A stretch of 64,000 nucleotides of DNA. It comes from Phaeosaccion multiseriatum. Lineage: Eukaryota; Ochrophyta, other classes. Position numbers and translations under genes: made by a program. The notes beneath the pieces are model-generated. The model did no database searches and was not told the origin of the DNA. It saw only the letters and a list, made by a program, of their open reading frames with translations. Location: NCBI GenBank assembly GCA_965112735.1, contig OZ218963.1, positions 2,046,001-2,110,000 of the forward strand, in the 5' to 3' direction. This document shows positions 45,871 through 56,000 of this stretch, piece after piece; the stretch's first letter is position 1; every line of letters begins with the position of its first letter.

Positions 45871-48395
45871 TCAGTTATTGGCGATGGACGCCACCTCTCC
45901 TTCCCGTCTGCGCTTCTTGGCACGGGAGTCTGGCGACGAGCTTCCGCTGTACAATCAATCGCCAAAAGGTAGAGGAAGTAGGGCAAACAAGGTGGTGAGG
46001 GATGGGGAAAGCGAGTGCAGTAGGACGGCAGCAACAACAGAGCTGAACAGATCACAGATCAGCAAAGGCTCAGACACACGCACATACACACACACACCTT
46101 GCATTGCTGCTCGCTCCTCCGGTGCCATCCTTCTCCGCTAACGCCTTGAGGATGGACAAGCTGAGGGCTGGCGAGTTGCAGATTTGGGCCTCGAAGCTGG
46201 TGTTGCTGCACACCTCCCTCATGTTCTTCTTAATGAAGATAACGCACGCGTTCTTGAGCACTGCTGCGCTGTGATCTTCCGCGGCTTCCAGCAGCTGGTG
46301 GTCATTGCGGTCATATGGGCCAGCCACCACACGACAAAGAGAGTGGGGACATGGAAGAGAGAAAACAACGAACACCGAAGACAAGTCCAGCGCACACGAG
46401 GAAGGAGGGCGGGAAGGGAGAAACGTGAGGGAGAAGAACTTTGCATCAGCAGCCGCAGCCGCAGCAAGAAGAGCATCATCCAGACCCCCCCCCCCAAGAT
46501 TTTGTAAAAGACTGGGCGAAAGTAAGGAAAGCAAAGTCGCCTCACCGTCACCACCACACATCGTCATCTATTTTGAAACGCTTCTCACTCACCTTGGCCA
46601 CGTTGTTCACGTCAATGCTCTCACGCACGGTGTACTCACAAAGCGCCTTGAGATCGCGCATGAGGTACTCGTCAGCAATGCTCAGAAGTCGCATCACATC
46701 CACATACGTGCACCCGCTGAGGTCTTCCACACGGTTCGTGTACACAAACTCGAGCAGTCGGCGCATGGTGTCTGGTGTGTGCGACGCCACTTCCACCTCG
46801 TGTGTGCCCGATTCCCGCATGCCTCTGTCAATGGGTGTCAAAGGGTAAGGGTTGTTGGGGTTAAGTGAGGAAGGCCGGCAAGCATGACATGGGGTAGAAA
46901 AGAGGCCTCCTCCCATCCCGTAAAGACCCCCCACGCCTTGCAACTTGTCTGTTGTCCAGTAGGCTGCGGAATGTCTTCTCCCCCCATCAAGTGCCCCACA
47001 AGAGCTTTAGAAAGACTCAAGCAAAGCAAAGCAAGGCAAGGAAAGGCAAGGCAAGTGCGTCCGTCCCCCCATGTCTTCCTCGGTCACTCCGTCCGTTGTT
47101 TAAGACACACGGGGGCCCATCACTTCGCAGTTACCCGCCCGCTCCCCTCCCCTCTCCTCCCCTCCCCTCCCCTCCCCTCCCCTCTCCCCTCCCCTCTCCG
47201 TACCTCCGGAACATTCCAGCGAAGTAGTCCGACCGCGCCACCAAAATGGCCTTGTGCGCTACAACCTCTTCCCGCTCAGCCCCCACAAAGAATTTGACAT
47301 CGCAGTGCTCATTGTCGTCCCGCAGACTCGCAATATTGTCTAAAAACCTCGAGTTGGGACAAATCTGCTCCACTCGGAAAGCGCTGGTGATGCCGTCCTC
47401 GCCCCCTTCCTCCGTTGGTCTCTTTTTTACGACAATCTCATCACGGCCCTGAAGTGCATTCATTGGCAAGCAAGATACGTCAGTAGCAGCACAAGTACAA
47501 CAGTGACTGAGTTAGCCATGCCACAAATCAAGCAATAACCCGACGGCGAGAGACGGATAAAAGTAAGCTCCCCCCCCCACTTTCCAGAGGGAGCAGGGCA
47601 CTTGAGAAGCGCAGCAGCCATGCAGTCTTCAGCACATGCAACCTCCCTAAAATGATGCACCATACGCTTTTCACGAATCACGACGCAGAAGCTCACGTAC
47701 CTGCAGAAACACACTCTCTGGCGTGTCTTCGTTCCGAAGTTTCTCTGTGAAGTAGTAGACCAGGTCTTCTTTCCGTAAGCCGTGGTGCTTGGCGTAGTGG
47801 CGAAAAAGACTTGAGAAGCGTTGATTCTTGAGCATCAAGCAGCTGAGAGGAGGGGGGGCAGGAGCACAAACGACACAACGGTAGATCAGCTTTCACCTCC
47901 CCATCGCGTGGCCTGCTTCACCTCCCCCCCCCTAACCCAAACTGTTAGTGTCCGCTTCGGAGTCCATCAAAGCTTGGGACCGCGCGTATACCACTCTTGT
48001 CAAGGAGCCTGTCGCTCTATCCCCTTCGGCAAAAGCGTGCGAACGAAAATTGAGGGGCCGCCCCGCAGAGTTTGAATCTCGTCGGCCCCGATCTGCCTTC
48101 TCTCCACTTCACATTCGCCCGATGCGTTTATTTATCTGCACCCAGAACACACTCCCTTCCTCGGCGTACCTGTACGGAGTGTCTGCTGGCACGCGCACTA
48201 TCCTCCGCTCGCTACCTTCCAATATGAGCTCCTCCGCAGCCTGTGGAGAAACCAAAACAAACAGTGAGACCTGAGCACCTTTGGAGGGGGGATTTCAAGC
48301 AGCGGACTGCTCCACACCCTCTTCTACCTACTCACCTTCACTACAAACTCTACATGTTCCTTCACACCATCGTTGGCCGCCCCTGTCCGAGCCAT
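45871..48395 (-). CDS. Ubiquitin-like (Rad60/SUMO-type) plus BTB/POZ domain protein
   Basis: Seven exons (48395-48336, 48240-48170, 47842-47701, 47448-47204, 46824-46593, 46294-46098, 45946-45871) give 340 residues. Residues about 20-110 resemble a Rad60-SLD/SUMO-like ubiquitin fold: FSSLFRHYAKHHGLRKEDLV, then NEDTPESVFLQGRDEIVVKK. A BTB domain follows with the classic pattern EHCDVKFFVGAEREEVVAHK, AILVARSDYFAGMFR, GMRESGTHEVEVASHTPDTM, LLEFVYTNRVED and LLSIADEYLMRDLKALCEY. A BACK-like helical segment comes next, and the tail SRAKKRRREGE looks like a nuclear signal. BTB proteins often serve as CUL3 ubiquitin-ligase adaptors. A ubiquitin-like domain in front of BTB could recruit the ligase or mimic a modifier; that is inference. 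Confidence 0.85.
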
Positions 48396-48957
48396 CTCTA
48401 GCCCCCCAGACCGCCTCTTTCTTCTCCGCCCTTCGGCCTTCCCCCGCTTTTAAAAATGACCCTTAGCGTCAATGTGATAGGGCGCAGGCTGTGAGGGGAA
48501 GAAAGATTCTCTGTGTGAAGGCGAGAGTAGATGAATCTCCCCCCTTTCTTGTTCAAATGGAAAAAAATGGCGGTGTGCAGGGTCTACAAGGTCAGGCCAT
48601 GAAACTGAAATTTCTTTCCTCTTCGTGCTCCCTTTTTTTCTTTTTTTTCCTAAAATCGACAAATCTACACCCACCCCCCCCCCCCCTCCTCTGCTTACTC
48701 TCGAGTCTGCCAGCACGGGTCCAAATGTGTGAGAGCGACTGCAATACAAGCGACAGCTCGCTGGGGTCACAACTGGCAGGCCAGTTCAGTTTCACCCCTG
48801 ACGCGTATATTTACTTCCCCTGACGTGCTATCGACCACATTCTCGATAGCATGCTATCGGATAGCATGCTATGGGTCGATCAGTTTGTTTCGTATATTGA
48901 CCTGCTTTCGACTGCTTGCTTTGCGTCTGAGAGGCGTGTGCTTCTCTCTCTCGCCAT
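48396..48957. other. Intergenic region between two minus-strand genes
   Basis: This 562-bp gap holds the presumed SPAG16-side promoter of nothing upstream and the 5' region of the Ubl-BTB gene, followed by the SPAG16 3' UTR. It contains a C-run at about 48675-48690 and a palindromic cluster at 48844-48872. No coding sequence is seen. Confidence 0.6.
48844..48872. repeat. Tandem palindrome CGATAGCATGCTATCG
   Basis: A perfect 16-base palindrome at 48844-48859 is followed directly by a second, nearly complete copy of its core (GATAGCATGCTATG). GATCGACC-type flanks on both sides add further dyad symmetry. It lies about 85 bases downstream of the SPAG16 stop codon. Confidence 0.85.
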
Positions 48958-51900
48958 TCATGACCACACTCGGAAGGTCTTGTCCGAGGAGGCCGACACC
49001 AGGTAGTCGTCCGCCGGGCTGAACAGCACTGCCTGCACGGCATCCTCGTGGCCCCGCAGCTCCGCCTCGAGCTCCTTGGTTAACGTGTTGAGCACCTGCT
49101 CAACCAATTGGGTGGTGATGCCATTTGTGAGGAGGCATTGTGAGGATGGCAGGGGGGGGGGGCAGAAGAGGTGAGAGTAGTCAAACGTAGCCCCAGCAGG
49201 AGAGCAGGTTGGGTGCGAGGTGCCTACCCAGGTAAATTCGGTTCCTTCGACGGCAGCAGCACGGTGGAGGAACCGCCATATAGAGCGCAGAGCAGCGGAG
49301 GGGAGGAAATGCAAAGGATGTGCGTGTGTACGTGTGTGCGGGGGGAGGCAGGGGGTAACCGACCTTGATGGTTCCGTCGTTAGATGCCGCGGCAATGCGC
49401 GTTGCACTGCGATCGAAGCAAACGCGATTGAGAGGATGCTGCCCTGCCTCCAGGGACGCCAGCTCAGAAACCATGCGGACATCCCACAGCTTGATCTGGA
49501 GAGATGGAGAGGGCAAGAGGCCGGAAGGAAAGCGGGGGGGGGGGGGGGTACGCGAAAGGGCGGGTGAGTAGTAGAAAGAAGCTGCGGCAGACTCAACAGA
49601 CAGAGGTGTGTATTCTACCCGCTTGCCGTGAGTGACTGAGGGGAAGGAGGAGGAGGAGGAGGAGGAGGAGGAAGAGACTCACCACTCCATCAGCGTCGCA
49701 GGAGGCCACCGTATCGCCCTTGAGAGTGCACGTGACGTGATTGACCGCATTCATGTGACCGTAAAACGTCTGAATGCACAACCCGCTCCTTGCGTCCCAC
49801 AGCGACACCGTCTTGTCGCCGCTGCCCGTCACCACGTTGTTGGTGTAAGGCTGCCAGCACACCGAGTTGACGCTATCCACGTGGCCGTGGAAGGTCTGCC
49901 GGCAGCGCTTGCTGTTGGCGTCCCACAGGCGCACAGTGTGGTCCATGCTGCACGACGCCAGCAAGTCCCCCGTGTGGTGGAAGGATACACCCCAGACGGC
50001 CTGCGTGTGGCCGGTGAATGTGTGCGCGCAAGAAGCCTTGGCAAAGTTCCACAGCTTCACCGTGCTGTCTCCAGACGAAGTCAGGAGCATGGTTCCCTGA
50101 GGGTGAAAGTCCACGTCCGATATCCAGCTCTTGTGCCCCTCCCCGCTCATGATGAGGTCGCAATTGGGCACAGACCATATCTTCCATGTCTCATCATCCG
50201 ACACTGTAGCAATGATGGCTTTGCGAGGGTGGAAGGCCATGGCAGCGACACTGTTTAAGTGTCCCTTGAACGACTTCTTGAGCCCAAACCTCTCCACCGC
50301 CGGTGGCTCGAACATGAGGCCATGGAAGGGGTTCGCCACCGCCCCCTCCGCCGGCAGCTTGCTGTCACCGGCCTTGCGGCCTCCGTGGGTGGGCTGCTGC
50401 TGTGTGGTTGCCGCAGGAGGAAGGCCCTTGAGTGCGCTGCTGTAAGTGTGTCCTCCGCCGTCCAAGGAGGACCCGAGTCCGCCCCCGGGGGACCCCAAGC
50501 CGCCGCCCAAGCCTGGCTTTGTGGTGCTGCCCCCTCCGCCCCCGCGCGCGCTGCTTCGGCCTGTGGGCCGTCGTGAGGAGGCGTCTGCCAAGCCCCCGCT
50601 GGGATCATCCTGCTTGTATGTATGTGGTGGTGAATGCCAAGTAGCATAGAGGAATGGGCGTTGAAGTGTGGGTAAAACAGGAGAGGAGCAGCTGTCAGAG
50701 AGGCAGGCCGGGTGCAGAGAGAGAGAGAGAGAGGAGGGCGTGTGGAGGAGGCAGGGGGGGCAACCAAGAGTGCCGAGAAACTTCGACACAGGCGCCCGCG
50801 AGGCCAGTCTTTCGTCAGCGCCGCCTCCAACGCCGCGCGTCTCTCCGCCTTTCTCGCCCCCCCACTGGGGGGCACTTGGATTCCCCTCTCAACGAAGGAG
50901 GACTCAACCTACTCGGCTGGTCTTGCTCGCTGGGCGTTCTGCCGAGAGCTTTACTGAAACCCATTCCTCGTATCTACTGTCTGAAGACGCGACCATGCGT
51001 GTATGACTCTGTGACGCTTTGTCTCCACCCATTCATTGTTTCGTTATCTTCCTCCCCTTCTTTTCCCATCCTCCCTCTCTTGTTGTAAGTAGTACGTAAG
51101 CACCTACCTGTCTCTCGGTCGCGTCCAACTTGGCTCGGATTCGATCCCGTTCCAGCTTGATGAGCATCTTCTCCTTCATCGCCACCTTGTACTTGCGTTG
51201 CAGCTCCTAATAACGAACAAAGCAAAAAGGAGTGGAGGGGTGCCCCATTCTTTCTTGTCAGCAACAAACGTCTTGCTCCCCCTTCTTCCTACCCTCTACT
51301 TGAGAGTCCTACACACATGTAAAGGGAGGGGTAAAGCGCTCAACCTCCCGCTTCGCTACGAGCCCGCCTTTGCGTCTCACGCGTGGGAAGTCGGTTGTAA
51401 TGAAGACTTGCTTGCCTCAATCAAAATCCCCTTCAGACAATAGGGTATGTGCCTCTTTGATCTGTCGTTTCGGACCGAGTGACTGACTGACTGACTGAGT
51501 CACTCACTAGCTGCCTTCCTTCCTTCCTTCCTCCCTCCCTTCCTTCTGTCCTTCCTTCCTTCCTTTCTTCCTTTCTGAGTGACTGAGTGATTGACTGACT
51601 GACTGACTGACCTGTATGGTTGGCTCCTGGGCCTTGTAGTACTTCTTGAGCCTCTTCAAGTCCGTCATGAGCAGTCCCTTCTCCTGCACGACGCGTTTGT
51701 GATGCATGCGGTGGAAATCCCTCTCTTTCCGGAACTGATCCCACGTCCCCTGTGCCCGCTTCGTAATCTCCTCCATCTTGCCCAGCTGTTGCCGCAGTGC
51801 CTGCACTTGCTCGTCCAAGTCCTGTTCGACCGAGCCATCACGCGTGCATTGCATTGTGCGCATTGGTGTGGGTATGTGGCAAGCTGTTGTACTTTCCCAA

Positions 51901-52380
51901 TCCCTTCACCTGCTCGTCCACGACAACGAGTCCTTACTACCGCGTCCGAATGTCATCACCGTCTCATACACACTCTCTTACCTGGTTTCGCAAGTAGATG
52001 TCGGGCACTTTCGCTGTGTGCTCCGCTGTGAGCCTCCCCTTGGTCTGCAGCTCGTACCACTCCGTGTTGAAGACGTCAAGCGTCTTGGTCATGCCCACCT
52101 TGACCAGGAAGTTCCGGATGAAGTCGTCCACCACGGAGGGACGCACCTGGGTGACTACCCCGTTCTCATTGCCTCCTTCCCCCCCTCCGAGGTCTCGCCC
52201 CCCCCCACCGGCCTTCAGCTTGAGCCCCTCCAGGGCAGCCGCGATGTCCTCGTCACTGTCCTCATCATCGTCTTCCTCAAGGTACATCTCCTCCACCTCG
52301 CGGTATTGGAAGTCATCGTCACTATCATCGCTCAGCTCCACCCTCTCCAACACAGCGAGGTCGTCTTCGGCGTCCCCCAT
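48958..52380 (-). CDS. SPAG16: SPAG16 / PF20, axonemal central-pair WD40 protein
   Basis: Exons 52380-51982, 51821-51612, 51206-51108, 50609-49683, 49495-49364 and 49095-48958 give 634 residues, nearly the length of human SPAG16. The N-terminus is acidic. The family block VVDDFIRNFLVKVGMTKTLD, VFNTEWYELQ and VPDIYLRNQ follows. Residues about 134-235 are coiled coil (LDEQVQALRQQLGKMEEITK). Seven WD40 repeats begin near residue 315 at FKGHLNSVAAMAFHPRKAII and include GHKSWISDVDFHPQG, GHTQAVWGVSFHHTG, GHVDSVNSVCW and GHMNAVNHVTC. They end with GHEDAVQAVLFSPADDYLVS and a terminal Arg-Val-Trp-Ser. PF20 sits in the bridge between the two central microtubules of motile flagella and is needed for beating. 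A Gly/Ser/Pro-rich linker precedes the propeller. Confidence 0.96.
51478..51611. repeat. Mirror-like GACT / CCTT repeats in SPAG16 intron 2
   Basis: A (GACT)n run at 51478-51508 and another at 51575-51611 flank a (CCTT)n/(CTTC)n block. This gives a symmetric arrangement inside the intron, with the donor of exon 2 formed by the last GACT unit. Confidence 0.85.
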
Positions 52381-53051
52381 AAGTGCTCCTTCGCACCCAC
52401 TTTATGCCCCTCACTCCATCAAGACCTTGCAGCTGCCTGATACGACACCTACTTTTTCAGCGCCTACTATTGCTGCTTCTTTATCTCCGGCAAAGGGGTG
52501 CTCGCTTTTGTCCGCTCTCCCAGTCTCAAAAGTCAAAAGGCGTAACGGCTGAGCTCCTTTCAGCGGCGGTTGACATAATCGATAATCGCCGTAGCAGAAG
52601 AGGGACATAGAAGAAAATAGGAGAGAGAATTCAGAGATTTCGTGGCTCTTCCACTCTTTGGCCCTGCTGCTGTCTGTACAGCTAGGATGGGAGCCGTCTA
52701 TGCAGCCCTTGCTGGACGAGAAGAGTAGAGACAGGTTGGAGGAGTGGGTGAATGTTATTAAACGATTGTTGCCCTCCTTCCCGCTCCATTCACCCTGCTG
52801 ACGCCGCTCTTGGCCCGGCTAATCCCACTTCCGTATGAATTTCTTGTTGGTCAACACCCTGCTGCTAGTTCTGATGCTGTTGCGGCGAAACTATTGCTCC
52901 TGCCCTCAACACGCTCCCTCGCTCTCCCTCCCTCCCTCCCTCCATTGCTCCCTCCCTTCCTCCCTCCCTCCATGATTTGCCTCTACTCTCCGACAGCAAA
53001 GGCATGGCAGCAGCTGCATAGGGGTAGAAGCAGCAGCGCCGGTAGCAGACG
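52381..53051. promoter_or_regulatory. Shared upstream region of SPAG16 and the dynein heavy chain
   Basis: This 671-bp divergent interval lies between the start codons of two axonemal genes. It contains CTCC-type pyrimidine repeats at about 52918-52972 and no gene. Shared flagellar regulation (for example by RFX- or FOXJ1-like factors, where present) is possible, but no binding site was confidently identified. Confidence 0.5.
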
Positions 53052-56000
53052 ATGGGACTAGGTGATACTCTACGCAGCACCAAAAGGGCAGGCAATGATA
53101 AGCAGATCCTGGCCGGAGGGGTGGGAGCGGCGGGCACGGGCACCGTCCAGCTCAGCACTTCTCCCACGTCGAGTTCATGGGAGAGGCGAGCGAGCGTCAA
53201 AGTGGCGCCTTCCCAACTCCGAACGGCCGCCACAGACTTTGAGAATCCCTCTCTGGAGCCAAAGGTTCAGGCTCCGTTCATTACTCGCCCGGGAGAGATC
53301 CCGAGGCGAATTCAGATTGAGCGATTGAAGCGCCTTTACGCGGAGCAGTCGCTGGAGGATATTCTAGAGGCCCGAGGGGTGAACTACACGCAGCCGCAGC
53401 AGAGCTCGCTGCACGACCTCTGTCCACAGGCCGTACTTTTGCCCTTGGCGGTCTTTGACAATACAGACCTGGAGGTACGGTCCCCACAGGAGTGGATCAA
53501 GCTGGGGACAGGAGACGATGGGACCGTTCGAGGGCTGCCGGCGAGGGGGCTCTTCAGCCTACACAAGGGGAAGGCGGAGTGGAGGGAATGCGTGGTGGTA
53601 GCATACGACGCGGCGAGCGACTTGTGGACGCTGGAGTGGACAGAGGGTGCCCCGAAGGAGCTCGAAGAGCAGCTGGTCAAGTCCAGGCTAGACGTGTATT
53701 TCCGCGCAGAGGACCCGTGCAACTTTGCAGACCGAGTGGCCTCCGCGCATATGCGAAGACGAGAGGCAGAGCAGGCCATATTGTACTCTCTGTGCGTGGA
53801 CTGCATGCCCACGGAGGGTATGGCGGATTTGGACCGAGAGGAGCTGACCCGTATACTCGAGCTATGTATGCGAAGTGGGGCGGTGCAGCGGGGTGCGACG
53901 GCAGACGGGAGCTCCACCACCACTCTGGCGGGTGAGGTGAGTGAGTGCTGCCCAGCCTTGTTTTGACGGGGCACACTTTGAAGATGGTGTAGGGGGCAGG
54001 AAGGCAAGGAGCCCTTGTGGGGAGGAAGAGGCGTTTCATTCGTCGTCTATTGTTTCCAAAACCTTCACAAAAGGACACGTGAGGTAGAGCCTCCTCTTCT
54101 CCCCCGGGCGGGCTCTCAGGCATGTAGCCGACGCCTCTAGGCCCGGTGGCAATGCATCTTTCTACCAATTCGTAAGACCACGTACCTACACGTACCTACC
54201 ACTCACCTCCCACACCACCCACCGCTCACACTCACCACCATTGCCTCTGCCGGTGAACGAAACGCAAATCAACCGAGCACAGGTGAACATGGACTACCTT
54301 CGCACGATGAACAAGATCGCTGTAGTAGCACAGGCCAAGAAGGCCTCGAGCGCCTGGGGTACAGGGGGCAGAAGCAAAGACCCCGCCTCCGCCATGCTGC
54401 AGGAACTGCCCATTCCTCCGGGTGCCGGGGGTGGCGGCGAGGAGGAGGTCAAACCGCCACCGGAAAAGGGCACGCTGAACATTGGGTTTCATACCTTCAG
54501 CGATAGGTAACTTCGCGAACAAGGGGGGGGGGGGAGGAGAGAGAGAGGTCGCCCGCGTACGAGAGCGCGTAAGGGGGCAGGGGGTAGGGGTTACAGGATT
54601 GAGGACCCCCCTACCTGTTGAGCCTCTGAAACCGTAACTACTGACCAAGTTACGGGATTTCCCCCTCGAAGCAGCAGCGCCGCCAGCGCCGTTGGTGTAC
54701 GACTCCCCCCCGTCACCCTCATCCAGTAAGAGCGTTTCGCATCAGCGTCTAACTTCCCTCCCTCCCTCTGCTTCATGCCCCCCCATTGTTTGTTTTTGTT
54801 GCTGCGGCTGTATCACCAACTGCTGCGGCTGTAGATATGATGACTTCTGCTTCAACTCCTTCCTCACCAAGCCCGAGATCATTAAGATCATCGTTCAGGT
54901 TAGGCACAGGTGGTAAGGCACAGGTGGCTCCACCACTGCTCAACGTGATGGGGGGCTTCATCGACCATTTCCACTTTCTTTCTCACTCCGACCAATCAAC
55001 AGAGCCTCTCCAACGTTTCAACTGACGTGTGCATTGAATCGACTGTACATCCTCTCTCCCTCCCACCCCCCCCCTCCCTCCATACGCAATAAATCAATGC
55101 ATCGACCGATCGCAGGTGCGCAGCGAGTGCGCTCGAGTGCTCAGCATGCCCCTGCTGCAGACGGTGCAGAAAAGCGTGCTGCTTGAGGAATTCGTGGCCA
55201 CTCAGAGCGCAACTGCACAGGCCACCAGCAACAACCTCAAAGAGCAGGTAGGTGTGTATGTGAGTGTGTGTAGGTGTGTATGTGAGTGTGTGTAGGTGTG
55301 TATGTGAGTGTGTGTAGGTGTGTATGTGTATGTGCGTGTTCGTGTGTGTGTCTGTCTGTCCGTGTGTGTGTGTGTGGGGGGGGGTTGGTGTGTATGTGTG
55401 TGTGTGTGTGTGTGTGCGTGTGTGTGTGTAAGAGGGAGACGGTGCGCGTCTGTATCCGTATGTGGACGAGACAGAGAGAGAGTCAGGGTGGGGGGGATTG
55501 AGCGGGTCGTGAGAAGAAGCACACTGCGTGCCTTCTCTGTGGGAGTGCGAGGAACGCGTCCGTGAGCGCATGTGTGCCAGTGCGAAGGACGGTGAAAATG
55601 AGGGTGCAGACGCGTGATTGATCCTTCACAAGGCTGTATGTAGCGCATGCTTCGATGCCTCTCTGATGCCCTCCTCTCGCGGTGTGCATTGCGTAGTCAA
55701 CTCCATCCTAAACTCTCTCCTTCTCTCAATCTATCTCTGTCTCTCTCTCTCTCTCATCGGGCTGCTGTTGTTGTCCCGTTCTCCCGTACACCCCTTCCAC
55801 TGCGCCATATGTCAGTGGGTGACGGCCGTGGTGGGCTTCATCCGCGCCGCCCTCAAGGACGTCAAGAAAGGCTGGTTCAACCTCGAAGAGACGAGCAACG
55901 AGGTCTACAACTTCTCCAAGCTCAAGAACTTTCTCGTCTACGTCAACTTCCTCATGCAAGACACACTGCAGTTTCTTGTAGGTCGGTGCCTGGAGGCCTA

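Noticed and set aside
54160-54282. Upstream extension of dynein exon 2
   Set aside because: The frame is open from about 54088, but most of the extension is Thr/His/Pro-rich and unlike dynein. A shorter extension ([13 protein letters not shown]) remains possible, so the border is flagged as uncertain.
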